A stretch of DNA of 64,000 nt from Paragorgia papillata (lineage: Eukaryota > Cnidaria > Anthozoa > Scleralcyonacea > Coralliidae), in assembly GCA_035771165.1 (NCBI GenBank), contig JAWNZC010000291.1, forward strand, positions 1,075,001 through 1,139,000, in the 5' to 3' direction. Shown here piece after piece: positions 37,701 through 48,252 of this stretch (position 1 is the first letter of the stretch; every line of letters starts with the position of its first letter). A model generated the notes under the pieces. It worked only from the letters and a program-made list of their open reading frames with translations. It was not told the origin of the DNA and searched no databases. A program made the translations under genes and the position numbers.

Positions 37701-40700
37701 TAGAAATTCGACTGTAGTTTTAGCCTGGTTTCCATATAGCCGTAAGAGCCGGCGGCATGGCTGCGGCAAGAGGCAATGGTCCAATCGCATATAGCTTTTT
37801 ATTGCTGGCTAATTCAACACTGTCTGTGATTGGACCATCGCCCCTTGCCGCCGGCTCTTATGGCTATATGGAAACCAGGCTTTAATTCGAACTGAAGTTT
37901 TCACTACTGTATATATAGTTTCTGCACCTTTTTCCAAACCACCAATTTGGCTTTTCAGAATTTCCTTTTGTTGCTCCACTTCGACTTTCTGATCTTCAGT
38001 GGTCCGTAGTTTTCTCTGGATTGTCTCTCTCATTTTAGTCAAACGAATGCTGTCTTGCTTCATGTTATTGATCTCGTCTTCCTTAGCTTTCAATTCTAAC
38101 ATTTTCTGTCCGTTTTCAGCGGCCAGTTGATCGCAGTTCAGCAGTTGACTTTCAAAATCCTGTTGAACTTTTGTCAAACGAGTATTAAGTAGATCGTTGT
38201 CTTTTGTGGCTTTTTCAATCAGAATCTGTTCAACGTGAATAAAAAATACGGCAAGTAAGAAATTATTAAATGATGTTGAGAATGTCATTATACCAAAGAA
38301 TTATAAAGAAAATTATTATAAATTTTGTTCAGAAAAATGTGTGTGTGTATCGGTGCGTCTGTCTGACTGTGCATATGTCTGTCTGTCTGTCTGTCTGTGT
38401 GTCTGTCTGTCTGTGCGTTTATCTGCGCATCTGTCTGTACACATGTCTGTGCATCTGTCTGTGTGTCTGTCTGTGCATCTGTCTGTGTGTCTGTCTGTGC
38501 ATCTGTCTATGCATCTGTCTGTCTGTGCATCTGTCTGTGTGTCTGTCTGTGCATCTGTCTGTGTGTCTGTCTGTGCATCTGTCTATGCATCTGTCTGTCT
38601 GTGTGTCTGTCTGTCTCTGTCTGTGTGTGCATCTGTCAGTCTCTCTGTCTGTGTGTGCATCTGTCAGTCTCTCTGTCTGTGTGTCTGTGTGTGCATCTGT
38701 CTGTGTGTCTGTGTGTGCATCTGTCAGTCTATCTGTCTATCTGTCTGTCTCTGCATTTGTCTGTGCATCTGTCTGTCTGTGCATCTGTCTGTGTGTCTGT
38801 CTGTGCATCTACCTGTCTGTCTGTGCATCTGTCAGTCTTGCTGTCTGTGCATCGGTCTCTGCATTTGTCTGTGCATCTGTCTGTACACCTGTCTGTGTGT
38901 GTGTCTGTATGTGCATCTGTCTGTGCATCTGTCTGTGTGTCTGCAATTGATCCCAGTGAAACAATTCAACATAACCCACCCTCTGTTCTTTCAACTGTTG
39001 CTCATATCTAGCAATCTCTTCTTGTGCTTTCTGAAGTTGATTCTGCTTGGTCTTCAGTTCACCAGTTCTACTCTCCAGTTCATTCTTCGATGTCTTCAGT
39101 TCACGTTCCATCTTTTCTTTCTTGCGGCTTTCTCTTTGGGCCTCGTTGTTTTTTACCTGAATGTCTTCTTTTAACTTATCCCAACAAGAAGAAAAATCAT
39201 TTTAAAATAAAGCAAAGTTTCCAGAAAAAAATATTAAAAAATTAAGTACAGTAGATATACTGTACAAAAAACAAACAAAATTGCAATTTAGTCACCTCAG
39301 AAATCCTCATTTCAGCTTCTCCCCTCTCCTGATCAGCTTTCTGTTGCTTTATTAACAACATCGAGAGGTCTTCACGTAGCTAAAATGAGACATAAAAATA
39401 ATCAGACACATACCAGCAAGTAGAATTTGGGAAAAATAAAATCTATTCTATTTGACTGTTAAATGTTCCTACCACAATGACTCTACAAGGCACCAATATT
39501 AGGTTCATATTAAAGGGTATTGACAATAAAAATTAAGTTTGTTTAATTTGAAAGAACTCATAAAATTGTAATAGAAGATCTTTTACAACTTTTTCGTATC
39601 TTTCTTCATTTTCAAGATATTTCAATTTGTTTAATATGTAAATGAAATGGGCTCTGACATCATGAGCAGGGTACAGTATTTTTACACAAAGCAATATCAG
39701 TTATGAAATGTTCAGTGTCACAAGGCGTTTGTATGTGCACAATTTCAAGTGATTTCGTTGAACAAATTTAGAGATATAACTGATTTTGCTACGTGTGAAA
39801 ATACTGTACCCTGCTCATGACGTCAGAGACCATTCATTTACATATTAAACAAATTGAAATATCTTGAAAACGAAGAAAGATACGAAAAAATTGTAAAGGA
39901 TCTTCTATTACAATTTTATGAGTTCTTTCAAATTAGACAAACTTAATTTTTGTTGCCAATGTCCTTCAAGTGAATGTTAAAATATTATTAAATAATATAA
40001 TGTACCTTAGTAATTTCCTGCAGTTTTTCATCCCTTTCTTTTGTGAGATCATCTTTAATTTTGAGCAGCTCATTGATACTAAGAAATTGTCAAAAGGAAG
40101 AACTTTCAGGAATCTCAGGCAGCAATGGCTTAACAAAGTTCAATTTCACAAAATAGGAAAATATGTGCAAGTTATATTCCAGCCCTAAAGTACTGTTAAA
40201 GGGTATTGGCAATAAAAAATAAATTTGACCCATTTGAAAGAACTTGTCAAATGGTATAAGAAGACCTTTTGCAATTTTTCTGTATCTTTCTTGTGTTTTG
40301 AAATATTTCGACTAAAGACAGCGTGCTGTCCACCATCTTGTTGTAATATTGGGTCTAATTAACTAGGAAATTGGTGACTTCACAAGCAGAGTAAACCTGA
40401 TGAAATTACTCCGTGGGTGACCAAATTTCCACGGAAGGCTTTTTAAATGTTGTGGGTCAATTTAAAATGGAAATAGTGCAACAAAATCGAGTTTCTAGCT
40501 CATAATGTCATAAGGTTGGCAAGATAAAAATTTCACTTTACCCTGCTTATGATGTCACATGCATATCGAAAATAATTCCAAGATGGCGGACAGCACGCTG
40601 TCTTTGGTCGAAAAAATTTCCAAAACCAAAACAGATACAGAAAAATTGTAAAAGGTCTTCTTATACCATTTGACGAGTTCTTTCAAATGAGATAAACTTA

Positions 40701-43423
40701 ATTTTCATTGCCACTACTTTAAGTGTTACAGTAGTTCTCTGATTTTGCTAATATCAACCAATAATACAGCAATTTATATTTATTACATGTGTTAGCAAAC
40801 CTGTGATCTTGTCCCATAGACAGGCCAGCACCTTGTTCCACAAGTTTACTCAAGTTTGAAATTTCTAATTTCAAAGACTGAATTGTCTCTCTAGCTCGCT
40901 GTTCTTTGTCGTGAGCTGCATCAACCATTTTCCATGCTTTCTCAATTTCCTGTCAAGAGAAAAACAACCTCATGTCAAAATGGCCCTTTATTGTTTTATT
41001 CTGTAAACACCAGATGATTTTACTCATCAAAAGGAGAACCCTCAGACATCCTAGGCAGCAAATGGTTAACAAGTAATTAACCAATTCTTGAGCTGCCCTA
41101 AAAAACAGCTTCTACATGTATTTTAATTACTGTGTGTACAATTGTAACACCAGGCTATTTTAAAGTACTAGTCAAAGTCTGAAAGAGCAGTGATGGATCT
41201 AGCACCCCCGGAAATTTTTTTGAAATTTGGACCTCTGAAATGGCATTTTCTGCATTCTGACGGTACTTTAAAGAAAGATTTAAAAGTTTTAAATCGTGTT
41301 TTCAATAGCACATTTTATCAAACCTGGAAGGTGTCAAATAAATTTAGGGATAAAGTGGATGTTTTATTATGGATTTTATTAGGGATATCACAAGCAAGCT
41401 AGATATTAGAAATGTGATTGACATTTTCAATGAAAAGCCACGTCGCATCCCACTGCAGCAAGGCACTAACTGAGTAATTGGCACCCCCCTGCACCCCCTG
41501 TAAATCCATCACTGTGAAAGAGAGAACTCTCTGACAACCCAGGCAGCCATGGCTTTTAAAAGCAAGTTAATAAAGCACTAACCTTTTTCAAAGAGGCAAT
41601 GGTGTTTTGATCTTCTTGAGAAAGTTTCAGAGCAGTTTGTACTTTGGCTGCATTAGCCACAATTTCTCCATTTAATTCTCGACATTTTTGCATTAATCTT
41701 TTTTCGCTCTCGTGGGATTTTTTCAAAGCACGATGCAATTTCTCATACTCCAGCCTGAATTTCTCTAAACTTTTATCTCCCATAAGCTCCCCAAGCACCT
41801 AAAAAGATTGATAATATATACAGTACAGTACATGGTTTAATGATTAATATTATATATATTTATAATACTATTACAGTATATACACATGTATGCTACCAGA
41901 CTTAATTCCATATCTGTAAATATATATAAAAGATTATAAACTGAAAATAAGCTCTGCAATGTAAAATATCAGACCAAGCCACAGGCAAGATTTGTAAAAA
42001 AAAAGACAGGTCTGATATTTCCCTGTACAGACCAGGACTGTACAGACTTGTTGTAATATTGGGTCTAATTAACTAGGAAATTGGTGATGTCACAAGCAGG
42101 GTAAACCTGATGAAACTACTCCGTGGGTGCCCAAATTTACACGAAAGGCTTTTTAAATGTTGTGGGTCAATTTAAAATGGAAATAGCGTAACAAAATCGA
42201 GTTTCTAGCTCATAATGTCATAACGTTGGCAAGATAAAAATTTCACTTTACCCTGGTTATGTCGTCACACGCATTATTTTGCATATCGAAAATAATTCCA
42301 AGATGGTGGACAGCACACTGAGTTTGGTCAAAATATTTCCAAAACCAAAACAGATACGGAAAAATTGTAAAAGGCCTTCTTATACCATTTGACGAGTTCT
42401 TTCAGTTAAACTTATTATATTTTTATTGCCAATACCCTTTATTATATGAACTTCAAAGGGTTTTTGTGTATCAAAATTAATGTAAAAATCCACACCAGCA
42501 AAATCAAGATCTTGACCAGATATGCATTTCTACAGACCATGCACTGACCAATCAGAATTCAGGATATTACAAAACCATATAATAAATAATTCTATACAAA
42601 TCACATGCTTTAATAAAAATGAACTTTTAATACCTCCTGGAAATCTCGTTCCAGAACTTCAAAAGCATTTTCCTCAAATGCTGGTTTATCTTGTGCTTTC
42701 TAAAAAAACAGTTAATATTTTCTTTATCAAGTCAATAATAACAATAGTCTTGCACCACAACATTGAAAAGTATTTTAAAGTTGTTTTTTTAAGCAAAAAG
42801 TTCAGGAAAAGTCTAAGCTTGATGCAGTTTACATTATTTAAATATCAAATCGCAATATCCAAGTCCAAAAATATTGAAGGTCAACCTTCGCTAGCTCAAA
42901 TCAAAATGTCATTTTCAACGTCACTGTGGTCAACGTTTGTAAAATAACTAAAAATCTAAAATTATTTACAATAACAAAACCACTATACTATTAGCCTTGT
43001 GAATAATAGCAAACAGTATCGCCTAGTCTACCTAAAATAGTCTGATTCTAAACAAATAAGACAGCCCAGCAAAAATGGATATACATGCAATGTGTATATA
43101 AAATTCTGCTTGACCATAGTACTGTGACTGCAAAAACTAAACAGTGCAAGTTTTAGCTCTTTTTTCAAAATATCTTGTATATAAATGTATCTAGCAACGT
43201 CTCAGTAATAAACAATTGTTAAACCTTCTTCAATATAGCAAGTTTATAAGCTTATAAACTTATTCCCAAAAGACAACATACTATTTTCGTCCCGCTGTCC
43301 CATATTCTGATAGGTTATTTATACGCTATTTTTACGATATTCCACACAAATTACACGGACAAGTAAAAGAAAATATACGTACTTTATCATAAAAATGATC
43401 TATTTGTTTCCACTTACCTCCAT
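29562..43423 (-). CDS. CFAP58: Cilia- and flagella-associated protein 58
   Basis: Eighteen exons, all phases consistent, give 875 aa: 43418-43423, 42634-42699, 41583-41798, 40801-40949, 40006-40078, 39296-39379, 38980-39174, 37928-38225, 36682-36764, 36328-36420, 35524-35721, 34311-34661, 32816-32921, 32556-32673, 32305-32416, 31880-31957, 30993-31273 and 29562-29682. The protein is coiled coil almost throughout and follows vertebrate CFAP58 (about 870 aa) from [20 protein letters not shown] through [52 protein letters not shown] and [12 protein letters not shown]. The conserved C-terminus, [13 protein letters not shown], lies in a separate last exon. The apparent stop after exon 17 (AAGTAA) is only the read-through of donor AA|GTAAGT. 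Exon 1 encodes just ME. In vertebrates the protein is needed for flagellar axoneme assembly and sperm motility; a ciliary role here is inferred from the family. Introns hold microsatellites, foldback elements and a SINE. Confidence 0.95.
30025..30190. mobile_element. Foldback element
   Basis: GGGCGCTTTCCAATTGACAA with GGTTAGACCG (30030-30062) is matched imperfectly in inverse at 30150-30187. Intron 17 of CFAP58. Confidence 0.5.
30395..30530. mobile_element. Foldback element
   Basis: TATTGGATTCATCTTCGCCC with GATATGGAAAATATTTAAG is mirrored, with mismatches, at about 30484-30527. Intron 17 of CFAP58. Confidence 0.55.
30609..30946. mobile_element. hAT-type MITE with 8-bp TSD
   Basis: Ends CAGGGCCGGCGCG and CGCGCCGGCCCTG are inverse. 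The flanking GCGGGTAC is duplicated exactly (30601-30608 and 30947-30954). At 338 bp without a transposase it is non-autonomous. It contains a run of G next to an ATACCCC segment. It sits in the last intron of CFAP58, upstream of the exon encoding the conserved C-terminus. Confidence 0.8.
31312..31850. repeat. AAAC and GACA tetranucleotide arrays
   Basis: Block of AAAC units (31315-31380), four ATATCGTACACACAGACCAA units (31430-31500), and two long GACA arrays (31500-31572, 31635-31735) with TATGAAACAGACAGACA links. It lies in CFAP58 intron 16; the 314-codon frame here is the real exon 17 extended into the repeat. Confidence 0.9.
31996..32280. repeat. GGAA tetranucleotide array
   Basis: About 65 GGAA units almost without interruption, in CFAP58 intron 15. 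Confidence 0.95.
33085..33545. repeat. Degenerate AGTAGACCTAAGCAGGTC minisatellite
   Basis: Loose repeats of AAGTAGACCTAAG, CAGGTCCAAGTAGATAACATG and GGTAGGCGTACGTTA units; a short outlier is at 34200-34290. Intron 12 of CFAP58. Confidence 0.65.
34842..35140 (+). mobile_element. 5S rRNA-derived SINE (SINE3-like), most complete copy
   Basis: Starts GGGAGCACGGGTGGCGTGTG, then AGTTAAGCCCGGTTAGACGG and GTTAGTACTTGGATGGGTGA, which follow 5S rRNA across its internal promoter boxes. The shared body (GGTCTCTCCTGTGCTTCGAG) and an AAT-repeat tail (about 35120-35140) follow. It lies in intron 11 of CFAP58, opposite to the gene. Confidence 0.75.
35770..36290. repeat. CACAC/CATAC pentanucleotide array
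   Basis: About 520 bp of ACACC, ATACC and ATCAC permutations, with larger repeats of about 45 bp starting TGTACCACACCACACCATAT. Intron 10 of CFAP58. Confidence 0.9.
36903..37305. repeat. 25-bp minisatellite
   Basis: About 16 copies of TTTTACTCTGGCTAACGCTA plus GACAA/GACGA, with few variants. The unit overlaps the dispersed CCAGACGATTTT repeat, so the array may have expanded from one such copy. Intron 8 of CFAP58. Confidence 0.9.
37723..37880. mobile_element. Foldback MITE
   Basis: GCCTGGTTTCCATATAGCCG with TAAGAGCCGGCGGC is mirrored at about 37846-37880; TTTA flanks both ends and may be the target duplication. It ends about 48 bp from exon 8 of CFAP58. Confidence 0.7.
38340..38950. repeat. 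CTGT/TGTGCATCTGTC repeat array
   Basis: About 600 bp of CTGTCTGTGCATCTGT-type repeats in CFAP58 intron 7. Frames over 200 codons long on the plus strand come from the repeat. Confidence 0.9.
39512..39966. mobile_element. Foldback MITE, family B
   Basis: Second copy of the element at 28564-29019, with the same arm segments (GAAAGAACTCATAAAATT, GATCTTTTACAACTTTTTCG) and the same centre. Intron 5 of CFAP58. Confidence 0.75.
40198..40720. mobile_element. Foldback MITE, family A (full copy)
   Basis: Starts AAAGGGTATTGGCAATAAAA and ends near TTCATTGCCACTACTTT; arms carry GACAGCGTGCTGTCC and its inverse. Intron 4 of CFAP58. Confidence 0.75.
42048..42440. mobile_element. Foldback MITE, family A, truncated
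   Basis: Begins inside the element at TTGTAATATTGGGTCTAATT and runs to ATTGCCAATACCCTTT. The first arm is missing. Intron 2 of CFAP58. Confidence 0.7.
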
Positions 43424-43608
43424 TTTTATTAAGTTTTAGGTTAAAACGTCGTGCTTCAAAGTATTCAAAGTGATTTCTAATCCATTATATATGGCGGACT
43501 GTTCCCTACGCAAGAATCTGTTACCTTGGCAACGAAAAACTAGTTCCAGGCTCCGAAAAAGAAAGAAAGGTCAACGGCCAGAAGAAAAATTGAAAAGAAA
43601 TGACGATA

Positions 43609-43845
43609 TTGGGAGTCATTTGCAACTCACTTTTCACCTAAATCTTCGGAAATTCGTTGGGAAGTTCGGAATGGGAAGTTCGTAGTTCGTTTTGACCTAC
43701 ACATTTGATTGGTTGCTTGATTCCTAGCAGCCAATCAAATGCGTAGTTCAAAACGAACTTTGAACTTCCCAACAAACTTTGGAGCGCTTCCTTCGGAACG
43801 AACGTCCGAAGACTTGGGTGAAAAGTGAGTTGCGAATGACTGTAA
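43609..43845. mobile_element. Foldback MITE, family C (full copy)
   Basis: Outer arms CATTTGCAACTCACTTTTCA and inverse; inner arms TTCGTTGGGAAGTTC and ACATTTGATTGGTTGCT with inverses. A shorter relative is at 2250-2400. It lies just upstream of the CFAP58 start. Confidence 0.7.
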
Positions 43846-44309
43846 AAGGGTCTATGGCTGAATGATTTACGAGTTTTCTGATTGGCTACATATTTTGAGC
43901 GTTAATAATTTTTTACAAAATTTATTAATTTTCCCGCCATAGATTCAAAATCTGTGCCTATTATTCAATTACGCCTTTAAATAAAATTAGTAGCTATTAT
44001 TATTAAATTACACTATTATTAATAATTATTGTTTGATAAAAGTCGTGGCTTGAACACGACACGCTTGATCACTTCTATCGCCATCTTGGATCCGCCAGTG
44101 TGAGCCGCCATTTTGGATCCCCATAATGAACCCGCTTTCTTTACGAGTCCGCGATCTATACGTCTTATAGTAATGCATCTATCGAGTGTTGAAGTCCAGG
44201 TTTCATTATTCTACGGAACGGATCGTCACATTATATTGAAAAGTTAACCGCAAACAAAAAATCCTAATCCCAATCAGTAATATTGTTTAGCGCAAAATTC
44301 ATACATGTA

Positions 44310-44945
44310 CACAGGGCGCTCTAAAACACGACCACTTGACCACGACCACCTGACCATCACCATCAGACCATGACTACCTCAGACCATCACCATCACCACT
44401 TGACCATGACCATCTGACCATGACCACCTGACCATGACCATCAGACCATGACTACCATCAGACCATCAGACTATGACCACTTGACCATGACCATCTGACC
44501 ATGACCACCTGACCATGACCATCTGACCATGACCACTTGACCATGGCCATCTGACCATGACTACCTATGACCATCTGATCATGACCACTTGACCATGACC
44601 ATGACCATGACCATCAGACCATCACCATCAGACTATGACCACTTGACCATGACCATATGACCATGACCACCTGACCATGACCATCTGACCATGACCACTT
44701 GACCATGGCCATCTGACCATGACTACCTATGACCATCTGATCATGACCACTTGACCATGACCATGACCAACAGACCATCACCATCAGACCATGACCAACT
44801 GACCATGATCACCTGACCATGACTACCTGACCATGACCACCTGACCCAAATGACCACCTGACAATGACCACCTGATCATGACCATGACCATCTGACCATC
44901 ACCATCAAACCATGACCACTTGACCATGACCATCTGACCATGAAC
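44310..44945. repeat. GACCATGACCACCT minisatellite
   Basis: About 630 bp of GACCATGACCA with CCTGACCAT, TCTGACCAT and CTTGACCAT variants, and a higher-order repeat of roughly 190 bp (44460-44600 resembles 44635-44775). It lies between CFAP58 and the cysteine-rich receptor gene. Confidence 0.9.
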
Positions 44946-45137
44946 GACATGCCCAACTCAAGGTCTTTTTTGTCGATCGTGTCTTAAGTAATACAGTATG
45001 TACAGGTTTATTAACAATCTTTAAGATATAAGCTGTTTAAGCTGAGAAAATAGATCGGAAAGTTTATACAAATCAGGACGAATTTGTATCCGATTTACAA
45101 CACCTGATTAAACATTCCTTTCTTTTGAATTTTCTTC

Positions 45138-45424
45138 ATGTCGTCTGGAATCTCAGCTAAAGTCTTTGTTCTATCTTTTTGTTCGCCTTTATGCATTTTT
45201 GTGCACGGTGCACGGTCACTGAACACATTGTATTTTAGCATAATGAACGAATGATCCAATAGCAACGTTTCATTTCATTTCAATCACTCAACCGTGCTAT
45301 TTAAATATTATTAAACCTAAAACAAAGGATGTGCATGGTGTAAGGGACGGTTCAACATAAAATCCCAGCTCATTATAGGCGCTTTGAAGTTTGCCGAGTT
45401 TCCAGACCATATCTCGATTGACTA
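45138..45424. mobile_element. MITE, family M1
   Basis: Fourth copy: GTCTGGAATCTCAGCTAAAG at the left, CCATATCTCGATTGACTA at the right, same interior; the left tip is degraded. Confidence 0.7.
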
Positions 45425-45619
45425 TGGAACAAGCTAATGGCAAAGTGTCACTTTGACGCTCAAAGCCAAAGTATAATAATAAATATTTTTATGTTGATTT
45501 CCCTTTGCTAATTAGTCTGGAAATATTTCCATTGAATTAAGTTACTATCCTCTGTGTGAAGCGAATTGACCATTGATTGAAATTGCGGTGAAAAAATAAG
45601 TTACTAAACGTTGTGATAA

Positions 45620-48211
45620 TCACCACCCTGCATAACTTGGTTGCCGACTACCGTCAAGAAGTCCTTGAGATTCCGGTGAAGGTCGGAAAAACAGCCTGGA
45701 ACTGAAAGGAAAAAATGGCTATCAGAAAACAATGTGTTTTTTTCTTCTCCTGAGCCAAGTGAAAAGGTGGTAAACTGACGGCGAGAATAGTTTTGATAAC
45801 GAAATACTAGGGATGCTAGGACGACGATTAAAAAGCAACATAAATTTTTGTATTAAAGAAGGTCACGACTAACTCACTATTATATTAGATATTTGAAGCT
45901 AGTTTAATGACTTTCAAAACGCCTCAGTATTGCTAAAATTATTGTAGTGTCAGTATTGAAGTCAGAGTTGGAAAAAGTATTCAACCTTCCTCCGGATGGG
46001 TTTTTAAGTTTAGAGAACCTTCCTCAAAATATATAGCGAGAATTTTGTGTTTTGCAACGTTCATAAATACTGCGTGACTTTTACAGTACCTTGGTTTTCT
46101 AGGTTTTCCTAGGTAAGCTTTGGCATACTACAATAGCTACTAATAACTGACCGCTGCTGACTGATAGCCTGCCAACTACCCTCGACTGCTGCGAAGATAC
46201 AGACATCACAGCAGACATCAGCGTACATGTCTCACACATGTAACTGCTACCACTGCCAGTGCTGCATAATTGTTGGTTAGCCAATGTTTGGCTGCAAATC
46301 GCATTTCTTCTCGACACCTTGCTTGATCAATTGTAACTTTCTCAGATTACCGAATGTGTTGTTTCACGTGTTTTCACTTTAAACCTTCCTCACTAAAGTA
46401 AACCTTCCTCCAGGTGGTACCCGCATACCCGCAGCTTTTTTCTGGTGAGTTGACGTCGTCCTGAAGACGTGAGAATGCTCTAAGGCCCCGTTTACACTAG
46501 AGCAAAAGTATCCGGATTCACATTGTTTTTCATGGGAATAAAAAACAATGTGAATCCGGATATTTTTGCTCTAGTGTAAACGGGGCCTAAGTGGCGTTGT
46601 ATAAAGAACGAGGACGCTGTTGAGATTACTCTAGGGACCAAAAATTATTCATTCTCTTTGTTTCTGCCATCGTACTTCGTGAAGTCTCTACTGACGTTTC
46701 GAGCAGACCCTTCATGACAGTGAAATGCGATAAACGCATTCTACACTAAAACACTGCCTACGCAACACTCTACTTTTTAACACTACGTTTTTTCCCCTCC
46801 CCTAGGCCTAGCGCTCAAACTCCAACTCCTAATAGCTACAACAGTTCAAAAAGAAAGTCACCCGGACCCGTTTTCTTACCTTCTTTGTCCAGTTCGCCGT
46901 ACTTTTACAACAATAAAAATAATGAAAGCAATAAATATAACGACTGATGCCACAATAAGTAAGATTAAGGAAACACCAGGATCGCAGTCCTAAAAAACAC
47001 AAATGAAGCAATAAATAACATGACAATAGACACACCCTGACGTTGTAAACGGTTGCAAATGCTAAATTATTATAATTACGAACAATTTAGGCCGTGGGCC
47101 GACCAACCAAAATGTTTCGTTCTGTTGGACAAATTTGCCGAATAAATGGTTTGTAAATCATTTATAGCGTTATTTATAACTAATCCCAACACACTGTCCG
47201 AGGGCTTAAAAAGGTGAATAAAATCGTCTGGCGTTAGCCGGAAATAAATACTAAACACCAATTCGGACAGGAAAGAGTTAGAGAGATAGTTTGTAACTCA
47301 TTCCTGTCCCAAGGCTTCCCCAGAGGTGAATAAAATCGTCTGGCGTTAGGCAGAATAACTAAAATACTAAAGACCAATTCGGACGGGAAAGAGTTAATCT
47401 TAGAAACAAAGCTTACAATGGCAATAAGAGTTCTTCCTTAAAACGCGAGGAACAGGTGGGTCGGGAGTGGTTCCTCTGATATGACTAACCTTGTCGTCTC
47501 TAACGTATAACGACCGGCAGCGGTCCCCAGGATGTTCGCTACCAGCTGGACAAAACTGATCGTAGGTACAAGGAACTGGAGGTTCATAAGGAGACTAAAT
47601 AAAGAAAAGAAACAACCAGTCAGTATAATACAATGGATAGACAAGAAAAGCGAGAAATATCAAGCAGGAAAGGAAGGAAGGAAGGAAGGAAGGAAGGAAG
47701 GAAGGAAGGAAGGAAGGAAGGGAAGGGAAGGAAGGGAGGAAACAAGGAAGGAAGGAAAGTATTTTAAGCATACTTACTGGACAGTAGAAACCTTTAGGGC
47801 ACAATAGACAACTGGAACTTCCAGAATATGTTGTATAATGCCCATACGGACACGTTTCACATGACGTACTACCCTTAGCTTTATAAGTCCCTGCATAAAA
47901 AGTAATAAATGTATGAAACACGTGCAACTTATACCAAAGATTCCCACTGTTTTGGAAATAGTTTTTCCCCTACCTGGTATACATGGAGTGCACATATATT
48001 GTCCTGTCTTGGAGTCTGTGTCGTATCCCTCTTGGCATTCTGGACACACAGCACACCCCTCGGAACTTTAATAATAACAATAACAATCTTAAGAACAACA
48101 ACAATAACAATCACAAGAACAAGAACATCAACATCAACAAGACCAAGACCAAGACCAAGACCAAGACCAAGACCAAGACCAAGACCCAAGACCAAGAATG
48201 CAAAAAACTGC

Positions 48212-48252
<41 letters not shown>

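Noticed and set aside
38270..39174. Plus-strand frames of 204-277 codons
   Set aside because: CTGT/TGTGCATC microsatellite opposite a CFAP58 intron, with the end running antisense to exon 7.
44310..44945. Possible CRISPR-like array because of regular short repeats
   Set aside because: Direct tandem minisatellite with no unique spacers, in a eukaryotic genome.
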